NCBI GenBank assembly: GCA_900548935.1
Contig: URMR01000066.1
Span: forward strand, 1-9,700
DNA from: an uncultured Collinsella sp.
GTDB taxonomy: Bacteria > Actinomycetota > Coriobacteriia > Coriobacteriales > Coriobacteriaceae
Reading direction: 5' to 3'
DNA length: 9,700 nt
How positions within the stretch are numbered: position 1 is the stretch's first letter; the number at the start of each line of letters is the position of its first letter. Shown here piece after piece: positions 1-7,050 of this stretch. Position numbers and translations under genes: made by a program. A model generated the notes under the pieces. The model made no database searches. It saw only the letters and a program-made list of their open reading frames with translations, and was not told where the DNA came from.

Positions 1-122
1 CCCGACAGGGTGCGGAGCTGAGGAAACGCGCAAGCGTTTTCCAGCGCAGCACGCAAGGAGCGGAGCGACGCAGCGAAAGCGGGCGGCGCCAGCCGCACGC
101 GGACATCCCGCTGGGGGCACCA
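1..122. repeat. Dispersed GC-rich repeat, copy A (cut by the window edge)
   Basis: This non-coding stretch matches two other parts of the window. Bases 52-122 align with 1243-1316 (shared blocks include AGCGACGCAGCG and CCAGCCGCACGCG). Bases 1-45 align more weakly with about 1383-1425 (shared CAGGGT, then AAACGC). It is rich in GCG/CGC and begins with CCCGACAGGG. Copy A is followed directly by the hairpin at 136-168, and copy B is likewise followed by a hairpin, so the repeat and the hairpin travel as a module. I see no credible reading frame. It is best regarded as an intergenic repeat family; the left end lies outside the window. Confidence 0.7.
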
Positions 123-135
123 ACTTTAAAATGTT

Positions 136-176
136 CGAACCCGCCGGATGTAAGGTCCGACGGGTTCGTTCTTTTT
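136..176. terminator. Hairpin terminator, possibly bidirectional, downstream of the EFR1-like gene
   Basis: The arms 136-148 and 156-168 form a 13-bp stem with one imperfect pair (G-U if read on the minus strand, C-A on the plus strand) and a 7-base loop. On the plus strand it is followed by TTCTTTTTG. On the minus strand the tail is weaker (ACATTTTAAAG). It lies 44 bases beyond the stop of the minus-strand EFR1-like gene and could end that transcript. It is also the hairpin half of the repeat-plus-hairpin module. Confidence 0.65.
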
Positions 177-212
177 GCCGTTATAAGACGAAAAGTACTC
201 AACGCCCTTGCG

Positions 213-973
213 CTAGATGAACAGCTCGCATTCTTTTCGCTCAGAGCAGGCTTTGCTCAACATCTTGGTAGCCGCAGAGAGCATGACGGGATTTACCGCG
301 CGAGCGCCCCGCGGACATACGGCGACACAGCGCATGCAAGAGATACAGGCCCTTTTGTCCACCCACTTGGGATCGTCTTTGTCGATAGCGCCAACGGGAC
401 ACACTGCGACGCAAGCCCCGCAGGCGGTGCACTCCTTTGTGGCCCTAGGCACCATACCGGTACCCCCGGCTTTCTTATAGGGACGATTACCCGGAATAGC
501 CGGCTCAGAAGCATCTTCTGCAGATATCTTTTGCTGAATCTGATCCGCAAACCCAGCGAGCTGCGCCGCGTCCTGAGCATCTGGTCGGCCGGCGGCAAAC
601 TGGCGAACAATAGAATGCTCGGCGATGGCTGAAACCGCCGCGATCACCCGAAAGCCCGCATCTTTCGCCGCATCCTCAAGCTCGACCAGCGTGTCCTCAT
701 ACGCGCGATTTCCGTAAACGCAAACCAGAACCGCCTGCGCACCGTTTCCCCGCATCATACCCAAACGCTCCGCAGCCACAGCCGGGACTCGCCCGCCATA
801 CGAGGCACCGCGATCACGGCTACGTCCTCTTTTGTCATCGCAACCGTGCGAAAGCCAAGCCCGCTATCGGTCAGATCTACAGCAACGGTTTCCCCTTCCA
901 ACGCATTGGCAATGTAGCCAGACACCCTTTCCGTTCCGCCGGTCGGGCTAAACACGATATCGAATACCTTCAT
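213..973 (-). pseudogene. EFR1-family flavodoxin-ferredoxin protein, frameshifted
   Basis: The gene encodes a flavodoxin-like N-terminal domain joined to a bacterial ferredoxin domain, the layout of EFR1 (ferredoxin plus flavodoxin) proteins thought to move electrons in anaerobes; partners are unknown. The start is ATG at 973, with AAGGGGAGGA seven bases upstream. FSPTGGT at residues 8-14 is the flavin phosphate-binding loop. The frame breaks after residue 57: minus-strand codons give VIAVP, then a stray frame ending at about 755. Adding one C at the CC run (plus 804-805) restores SYGGRVPAVAAERL and a protein of about 253 residues. Two 4Fe-4S motifs lie at restored Cys182/185/188/192 and Cys210/213/216/220 (CTACGAC, CISCMRC). 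Downstream of the break, a GTG at 779 opens a 188-residue frame, but that product lacks the flavin loop. The gene is either truly broken or carries a base-call error. Confidence 0.87.
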
Positions 974-980
974 CAGATAA

Positions 981-990
981 TCCTCCCCTT
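981..990 (-). promoter_or_regulatory. Ribosome binding site of the EFR1-like gene
   Basis: AAGGGGAGGA on the minus strand sits seven bases before the ATG at 973. It fixes the start there rather than at the upstream in-frame ATGs (up to 1138), which run back through the preceding terminator. Confidence 0.7.
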
Positions 991-1099
991 TACGAACAAA
1001 CGCCCGAAACGTCCGCATGCCAAAACAGGTTACAACTTTTAAGATGCCCCGCGCGAAACGCTCGCTCGGCTGCAAGTTCAAAGCAGGTCCGAGCGACAT

Positions 1100-1134
1100 A
1101 AAAAGAAGGAGCCTCGCACAGGCGAGACCCCTTC
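1100..1134 (-). terminator. Intrinsic terminator after the glutamine synthetase remnant
   Basis: On the minus strand, arms 1134-1123 and 1116-1105 form a 12-bp stem with two G-U pairs and a 6-base loop, followed directly by TTTTT (1104-1100). It lies 23 bases beyond the stop codon of the glutamine synthetase remnant. The sequence is unlike the terminator of the intact gene, so this is not a simple copy of that gene's 3' flank. Confidence 0.8.
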
Positions 1135-1157
1135 GCACGCAAAATCAAACGTGTCTG

Positions 1158-1246
1158 TTACACATAGAATAGAATGTCGTCGTAGGTCGGGACCGACCAG
1201 TAGTCGGCGGCCACGATCTCCTCCATGGCATCCACGGCGGCGCACA
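1158..1246 (-). pseudogene. Remnant of the 3' end of a type III glutamine synthetase gene
   Basis: Plus-strand 1161-1243 matches 7054-7136, the 3' end of the intact gene, at 81 of 83 bases. Read on the minus strand it gives the last 27 or so codons, ending in DILFYV and a TAA stop, whereas the intact gene ends in TAG. One difference is silent (CTG to CTA) and one changes Pro to Ser (ADYWSVP instead of ADYWPVP). Homology stops abruptly at the upstream side, where the sequence becomes repeat copy B. It cannot make a functional enzyme. It may be what is left of a second gene copy or of a segmental duplication, with the repeat having replaced the rest. Confidence 0.85.
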
Positions 1247-1316
1247 AGGAGCGAAGCGACGCAGCGGAAGCGGGCAATGCCAGCCGCACGCGAATATCCC
1301 GTTGGGTGGGGCACCA
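1243..1316. repeat. Dispersed GC-rich repeat, copy B core
   Basis: This aligns with copy A bases 52-122 at roughly 85-90% identity by eye, sharing CAAGGAGCG, AGCGACGCAGCG, CCAGCCGCACGCG and GGGCACCA. Copy B has GGGTGGGGCACC where copy A has GGGGGCACC. It abuts the glutamine synthetase remnant without a gap; at the junction, CGCACAAGG could align with either partner. Confidence 0.75.
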
Positions 1317-1328
1317 TTTGAAATGAGA

Positions 1329-1358
1329 AGCCCGTTATCTTCACGATAGCGGGCTTTT
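1329..1358 (+). terminator. Hairpin with T-tract attached to repeat copy B
   Basis: AGCCCGTTATC pairs with GATAGCGGGCT around a 5-base loop (11-bp stem with one wobble on the plus strand) and is followed by TTTTTG. The polarity is plus strand, yet no plus-strand gene lies to its left. It occupies the same place relative to repeat copy B as the 136-168 hairpin does to copy A, although the stem sequences differ. Confidence 0.65.
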
Positions 1359-1361
1359 TGC

Positions 1362-1425
1362 TGCCATGCGCCGGGATTCGAGCCCAACAGGGTACAGAGC
1401 CGAGAAAACGCACCTACGCTTCGGC
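1362..1425. repeat. Second partial repeat unit with a tRNA T-arm-like motif
   Basis: Bases 1383-1412 match the start of copy A (1-30) with about five differences, so the order here is core, hairpin, start of the next unit. On the minus strand, bases 1387-1371 read TTGGGCTCGAATCCCGG, which resembles a tRNA T-arm (five-base stem with two U-G pairs and a CTCGAAT loop). No complete cloverleaf can be drawn around it, so I do not call a tRNA. After about 1425 the similarity fades. Confidence 0.5.
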
Positions 1426-1481
1426 CCTAACAAGTGATTAACTTAGTCCCTAGCAATACGATATCTGAAACGTCCGTATCG

Positions 1482-1525
1482 AAAAACATTGCCTGGAGAC
1501 AGCTCCGTCTCCATTAGCCGTAATG
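1482..1525 (-). terminator. Probable terminator of the serine hydrolase gene
   Basis: On the minus strand, TGGAGAC and GTCTCCA form a 7-bp stem around a 6-base loop (1513-1494). An outer CATT/AATG pairing closes it, followed by TTTTTC (1486-1481). It lies about 40 bases beyond the stop of the hydrolase gene. The internal loop makes it weaker than the other terminators here. Confidence 0.5.
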
Positions 1526-1562
1526 TTGACAAGCTTTCTTATCAATCGCATGTCTTGAGAAA

Positions 1563-3005
1563 TTATCCCAACTTCAAAATCGCTGTGAGTTCCGAGGGTG
1601 CCGGGAAACAGCACATTCCCTCAACTCGCACCCTGCACACAGCATAAATACCTCCAATCCGTACATCGATAAAACAGCACCGCGTGTAGTCCAGTTCCCT
1701 GGTCTCGATTTGTAAATATGTTGGCGAAGTCCAGGCATACGCTGCAAACAACTTGCGAACATCCCATGCGGGGGCATCGTCCCTCTCAGCTTCATGAGTC
1801 ACGAAGGGAAAGAGGTCTCCGACTCCGGCCTCATCGCCCGATTTGCAAACCCAAGACTTGTAGCCGGCCCTCACGCCATACTCACGACCATCGCGCAACA
1901 GAGACAAATCCAGCTCATTCTCATGAAATCGAATATCGATCTCATCAAAATCCCCGAAAATGCAATGATGGATGCCCTCGAGGCGTAATGAACTCAAGCG
2001 TCCGCCAGAAGCCAACCCAACTGGCACGGGAATGCTACCGAAGTCACGTTCGGAAGCCACCGTTTCCCGAACACTAAACTCTTTGAACAATACCTCATAC
2101 AGCGGATCAAGCAGCGCCTTACTTCCTGTCGTGGAACTCGAGCAGGCGATGACAAGGCCGTCTGTGGGCCGTATGTAGCACAGCTGCCCAAAAAGGCCAG
2201 AGCATCTGAACCCGCCACGCCGGCACATCCAGAACTGGTATCCATAGCCATTGCTGTCTTCAGTCGCCTCAGACGGATAAAAGGGGCTCGTTTCCACCTG
2301 AATCTTCGTCGCCTCGGCAACCCATTCCGCGGGAATGATCTGTTCCCCACGCCACTTGCCACCATCTAGCAAACATTGACCAAACTTAGCCAAATCCGGT
2401 GTCGAAAGGTGAAGACCAAAACCTCCGGTCGTATGACCGGCTTGATCCTCTTCCCACCACCAATTTCTAATGCCTAACGGCGTAAACAAACGTTCGGCGA
2501 GATAATCGGATTCTTTCGTTCCACTTATGCGTTGCACGAGCATGCTCAATAAATGTGAACACAGCGAATCGTAGTGAAAGATCTCGCCCGGCTTCCAGTC
2601 AAACTCACGATGAAGAACCTCATGTGCCCAGTCGTCTCCCGCGCCAATATACGAAAGGTCACTCTCCTGCCCCATCGTCATAGTCAGCAAATTGCGAACC
2701 GTCACATTGTGAAAGCGCTCATCCGCAATCTCGCCTTCATATTCCGGGAAGTATGAAATCCAGCGATCGGTCAGCGACAGCCGTCCTTCATTCACCAACA
2801 TCCCGACAGCGACCGAGGTGAAGGACTTAGTCACAGAATAGAGCGGGTGAACGTGTTCGAGGACGAACGGCGCAGCCGCATGCTCGAAGACGACTTCACC
2901 ATCTTGTCGGACCACGACTGAGCGGACTTCCACACCTGCGGACCTCCACGCCGCAAGGCATGCCTCGCCCATCTTATTGTCAAAGATAATATTAGGCACC
3001 CTCAA
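1563..3005 (-). CDS. Class C beta-lactamase-fold serine hydrolase
   Basis: This is a serine hydrolase of the beta-lactamase/AmpC-esterase family (PF00144). The frame is open back to a TTG at 3062; in that numbering SVTK (76-79) holds the nucleophile serine and lysine, YDS (164-166) is the Tyr motif, and GLFGQ (289-293) replaces the KTG/HxG third motif. The last 150 or so residues form a separate, unrecognised, probably beta-rich domain. There is no signal peptide or membrane segment, so a cytoplasmic enzyme is expected and penicillin breakdown is unlikely. The TTG at 3062 sits in the loop of a hairpin. A better start is TTG at 3005, six bases after GAGAGG, with GTG at 2999 an alternative. It lies last in the sugar cluster and is less GC-rich than glutamine synthetase. 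The substrate is unknown; an ester or amide on the imported sugar is a guess. Confidence 0.85.
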   Translation of the reverse strand: MRVPNIIFDNKMGEACLAAWRSAGVEVRSVVVRQDGEVVFEHAAAPFVLEHVHPLYSVTKSFTSVAVGMLVNEGRLSLTDRWISYFPEYEGEIADERFHNVTVRNLLTMTMGQESDLSYIGAGDDWAHEVLHREFDWKPGEIFHYDSLCSHLLSMLVQRISGTKESDYLAERLFTPLGIRNWWWEEDQAGHTTGGFGLHLSTPDLAKFGQCLLDGGKWRGEQIIPAEWVAEATKIQVETSPFYPSEATEDSNGYGYQFWMCRRGGFRCSGLFGQLCYIRPTDGLVIACSSSTTGSKALLDPLYEVLFKEFSVRETVASERDFGSIPVPVGLASGGRLSSLRLEGIHHCIFGDFDEIDIRFHENELDLSLLRDGREYGVRAGYKSWVCKSGDEAGVGDLFPFVTHEAERDDAPAWDVRKLFAAYAWTSPTYLQIETRELDYTRCCFIDVRIGGIYAVCRVRVEGMCCFPAPSELTAILKLG

Positions 3006-3033
3006 CCACTGCCTCTCGAACGAAATCAGTACA

Positions 3034-3076
3034 AGACGAGGTCGCCCTCGACGCTTATCCAAGGACGACCTCGTCT
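3034..3076 (-). terminator. Strong hairpin between the EIIC and hydrolase genes
   Basis: On the minus strand, arms 3076-3063 and 3047-3034 form a 14-bp stem with one G-U pair and a 15-base loop. The following bases (TGTACTGATTTCG) are only moderately T-rich. It could be a leaky terminator, or a stabilising structure that sets lower expression of the hydrolase than of the PTS. It lies 49 bases after the EIIC stop. Confidence 0.5.
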
Positions 3077-3125
3077 AATTGCTGGCGCGCGGGGAAATAC
3101 TTGTCCCGCAGCTCCACTTCTTTGG

Positions 3126-4223
3126 CTACTTTGCAGCCTCTACCGCCGGCACGTCCTCCTTGTACGTCGCATACGTAAGCAGGAACGAAATCACGCTGGA
3201 AACCACGATGGCTATGATTACGTAAATCAGGTAGTTCGCGCCCATTGCACCGGACGGATCAATGAAGCCCGGGAAGGCGCAGAAGCCGCCGCCGGTGAAG
3301 GCGAACATCTTGGTGCCAAGAGCGCCGATGATTAGGCCGCCGGGCACAGAGGCGATGCAGCTCATGATAAAAGGCTTCTTGCGCGGAAGGGTCACGCCGT
3401 AGATGCAGGGTTCGGTGATGCCGAAGAAGAAGCCCGAGATGAACGCCGGCCATGCAAGCTGCTTGAGCTTTACGTCCTTAGTCTTCAGAAGGATAGCGAG
3501 GACGGCAAGGGACTGAGCGTACGAGCAAACCATGTACGGCGCCATGACAATATCCCAGCCCTGGGAGGCAATGTTCACCAGCATGAGGGCAATGACACTC
3601 CAGTGGAAGCCGAAGATGACCATAGGCTGCCAAATGGCAGTAAGCACGATGCCGCCGAGCGCGCCGCCGATGACAGGCAAGCTGTAGAGGGAGTTAAACA
3701 GCAGGCTCATGAGGTTCGTGATCAGGGTGGCAATCGGGCCAATAATCAAATAGGTAGCGGGGACCATCACAACGAGCACGCACGTAGGCACAAAGAAGAA
3801 CTTTACATACTCAGAGAAATGCTTGCGGCACCACTTCTCCAGCTTTGCCGCGAACCAAACAGAGATGATAATCGGAATGACAGAGCTCGTATAACCCGAA
3901 GACGGCATGATGACGGGTATGCCGAGGAAAGTCGTGTAGTAGTTCATGGCAAAGGGAGTGCCGGCAAGCACCGTTCCCAAAACATCGCCCGATGTGATGT
4001 TGACCATCGCCGGATACGTAAGTGCGATACCGAGCGTCATGCCGACGAACTCACTACAGCCAAACTTCTTTGCCGCGGTATAGCCAAGGATGATCGGCAG
4101 GAAGTAGAAGAAGCCGTCACCAGCCGCATATAGAATCTGGTACAAGCCGTCTGTTGCCGTAATCCATCCGAGGGCGACGAGAATACTCAAAACACCCTTG
4201 ATCATGCCCGCGGCACACAGCAC
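3126..4223 (-). CDS. PTS sugar transporter EIIC domain (severed from EIIB by an amber codon)
   Basis: This is the membrane-spanning, sugar-binding EIIC domain of a glucose/sucrose/alpha-glucoside-family phosphotransferase permease. Many hydrophobic segments are visible. GITEP (268-272 from the GTG at 4223) is the conserved family motif with the sugar-binding glutamate, and GFHWSV (205-210) is another conserved region. The same frame continues upstream without a gap to an amber codon at 4316-4314 and then into EIIB, so the ancestral product was a fused EIIBC of 489 residues. Between the amber codon and 4223 (30 codons) there is no in-frame ATG, GTG or TTG. Restart at GTG 4223 or ATG 4205 would lose most of the first membrane helix. 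As written the transporter is probably impaired unless UAG is read through. No EIIA domain is present. Next to glvA, alpha-glucosides such as maltose or sucrose isomers are the likely substrates. Confidence 0.9.
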   Translation of the reverse strand: MLCAAGMIKGVLSILVALGWITATDGLYQILYAAGDGFFYFLPIILGYTAAKKFGCSEFVGMTLGIALTYPAMVNITSGDVLGTVLAGTPFAMNYYTTFLGIPVIMPSSGYTSSVIPIIISVWFAAKLEKWCRKHFSEYVKFFFVPTCVLVVMVPATYLIIGPIATLITNLMSLLFNSLYSLPVIGGALGGIVLTAIWQPMVIFGFHWSVIALMLVNIASQGWDIVMAPYMVCSYAQSLAVLAILLKTKDVKLKQLAWPAFISGFFFGITEPCIYGVTLPRKKPFIMSCIASVPGGLIIGALGTKMFAFTGGGFCAFPGFIDPSGAMGANYLIYVIIAIVVSSVISFLLTYATYKEDVPAVEAAK

Positions 4224-4313
4224 CGCAAGAATCGGCTGGATTACGCCTGAAATAGTATCGATAAGGGCACTAACAAGGTTTCCTTTCTTGACGGGCTCAC
4301 CATCAAGATTAAC

Positions 4314-4595
4314 CTAGCCCAGCCCCTCGACACCAGAAGCGGCAACCGCAGCATCGTAAACATCCTCAATCACATTGATGCCGACAACAACCTGATACTG
4401 GCCATTCGCGTTGATTACTTGAATGACGCCTTTATGAGACTCAATTGCCTTAGTATCGGCCTTCGCATCGTCTCGCAGCTTGAAACGTAGACGCGTCATG
4501 CAGTGCGAGATGCTCAGGATGTTTTCCTTACCGCCGACGAGGCCAACTACGTCCTCGCCGAGCTTGCGATTTGCAAGCTCTTTGCTTTCGCTCAT
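4314..4595 (-). CDS. PTS EIIB domain (truncated EIIBC)
   Basis: This is the cytoplasmic EIIB domain that takes phosphate from EIIA and passes it to the sugar bound by EIIC. The start is ATG at 4595, five bases after GGGAGGA; an ATG further upstream (4646) has no such site. Cys32 in the motif SHCMTRLRF is the phosphorylated residue. The 93-residue product is a complete EIIB domain of the BglF/sucrose type. It ends at TAG (4316-4314), exactly where the interdomain linker would begin. The in-frame sequence beyond, VNLDGEPVKKGNLVSALID, is a normal linker and start of EIIC. A single C-to-T change on the coding strand (CAG to TAG) explains the break. The gene begins 68 bases after the glvA stop, probably in the same transcript. 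Confidence 0.92.
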   Translation of the reverse strand: MSESKELANRKLGEDVVGLVGGKENILSISHCMTRLRFKLRDDAKADTKAIESHKGVIQVINANGQYQVVVGINVIEDVYDAAVAASGVEGLG

Positions 4596-4663
4596 GGTTT
4601 TCCTCCCATGCGACCTGTCCAAGGTCGGCCGCCCGCCATCATTCACAAAATTGATTTCCGATA

Positions 4664-6062
<1,399 letters not shown>

Positions 6063-6117
6063 AGACATGTTAGGCACGCGGGTGAACGGTTGATTTATGG
6101 CGGTAAACGGCAACTTT

Positions 6118-6139
6118 AAGTGTCTCCACTTCCTATAAT
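6118..6139 (+). promoter_or_regulatory. Promoter of the GntR regulator gene with a small inverted repeat
   Basis: A perfect TATAAT lies at 6134-6139, 63 bases before the regulator's start codon. No good -35 is seen at 17-bp spacing (CAACTT). Just upstream, AAGTG-TCTC-CACTT (6118-6131) is an inverted repeat in the -10/-35 spacer that could bind a regulator. It does not match the TCTAGACA operators. Confidence 0.45.
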
Positions 6140-6202
6140 TGGTAGAAGCGGATAATCGCGCCGATTCGACGCATTCCGTACAACCTCAATAAGGAGAGCA
6201 TT

Positions 6203-6943
6203 TTGGCAAGAATCCTGTACAGTGAAATATACCGAAGCCTACGAGAGCGGATTGTCGAAGGCAAGCATCCCGTGGGGTCGCTCCTTCCTTCCGAACAAAA
6301 TCTTTCCAAAGAGTTCTCCTGCTCTCGAATGACGGTGCGCAAGGCCATCTCACTTCTCGCAAATGAAGGTCTAGTTCAGTCCATTAAAGGCAAGGGAGTC
6401 CTCGTAATCGAGACGTCACTTGCAGGTACCAGCAAAGAGGGCGCATTCACCGTAAGTGGCCTTTCTTCGTTCAGCGAATCGGCACACGCGATCGGAGCAA
6501 TTCCAACGTCAAAAATCGTCTATTTCGAACACGTAAGCACCAATAAGTATCTAGCTCAATTGACGGGATTTCCCGAAGGAGAAGACCTTACGCATTTGAA
6601 GCTCGTCCGCATGCTCGACGATAAACCGGTCCTAGTCGACCGCCACTACTTCCTAACTTCTTCCGTCCCCGGCTTAAACGAGCAGAATGCTACCCTGTCG
6701 CTCTTCCATTACATCGAGGATGAGCTAGGGCTCACCATTGCCGTGAGCAAACGAACGATAACACTCGCCCAGCCTGACGCCGAGGACTGCCGGTTGCTTG
6801 ACGTCGATTCTTCTTCGTATCTGGCGGTCATAACCAGCCAGACATTCGACTCAACCGGAACTCAATTTGAGTATGTCGAGGCGCGTTATATTCCGAGCAT
6901 CTTCCATTTTCACGACACGGCAACGCGCACACCCCTGCCCTAA
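6203..6943 (+). CDS. GntR-family regulator with UTRA domain (TreR/HutC-like)
   Basis: This is a probable repressor of the adjacent sugar genes. Residues 5-70 or so form the GntR winged helix, with ILYSEIYRSLRERI leading into SLLPSEQNLSKEF and the recognition helix region SRMTVRKAISLLANEGL. Residues 85-240 or so form a UTRA ligand-binding domain (LVRMLDDKPVLVDRHYF; FEYVEARYIP) of the HutC/TreR type, which typically senses sugar phosphates or amino sugar phosphates. The 246-residue length is normal. The start is TTG at 6203, with AAGGAGA five bases upstream. It is divergent from glvA, with two near-identical TCTAGACA operators between them. The likely model is repression relieved by a disaccharide phosphate that GlvA also cleaves. 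Its own promoter lies about 67 bp from O2, so autoregulation is possible. Confidence 0.92.
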   Translation: MARILYSEIYRSLRERIVEGKHPVGSLLPSEQNLSKEFSCSRMTVRKAISLLANEGLVQSIKGKGVLVIETSLAGTSKEGAFTVSGLSSFSESAHAIGAIPTSKIVYFEHVSTNKYLAQLTGFPEGEDLTHLKLVRMLDDKPVLVDRHYFLTSSVPGLNEQNATLSLFHYIEDELGLTIAVSKRTITLAQPDAEDCRLLDVDSSSYLAVITSQTFDSTGTQFEYVEARYIPSIFHFHDTATRTPLP

Positions 6944-6984
6944 CAAATGGCGCGAATGGACGCCGCCCTAGTGAATTTGTTCAA

Positions 6985-7021
6985 CAAAAAAGCCGGGGCC
7001 CGCGCGATGCGGACCCCGGCT
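6985..7021 (-). terminator. Terminator of the type III glutamine synthetase gene
   Basis: On the minus strand, AGCCGGGGTCCGC pairs with GCGGGCCCCGGCT (13 bp, one U-G pair) and is followed by TTTTTT (6990-6985), 30 bases after the stop. The hairpin also lies 47 bases beyond the convergent regulator gene but has no T-tract in that direction. Confidence 0.9.
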
Positions 7022-7050
7022 CAATACCGTGACGATATGTCAGTTACGTT

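Noticed and set aside
1145..1413. Open frames across the glutamine synthetase remnant and repeat copy B
   Set aside because: They are in the wrong frame for the remnant and pass through a repeat and a hairpin; the translations show no domain.
1362..1440. A possible tRNA gene
   Set aside because: Only a T-arm-like motif is present; no acceptor, D-arm or anticodon stem can be drawn around it.
3079..3124. Short out-of-frame stretch after EIIC on the minus strand (KEVELRDKYFPARQQL and onward)
   Set aside because: It reads like a plausible charged helix and ends in TAA, but it has no start codon with a convincing ribosome binding site and no recognised family; EIIC already has a normal C-terminus.
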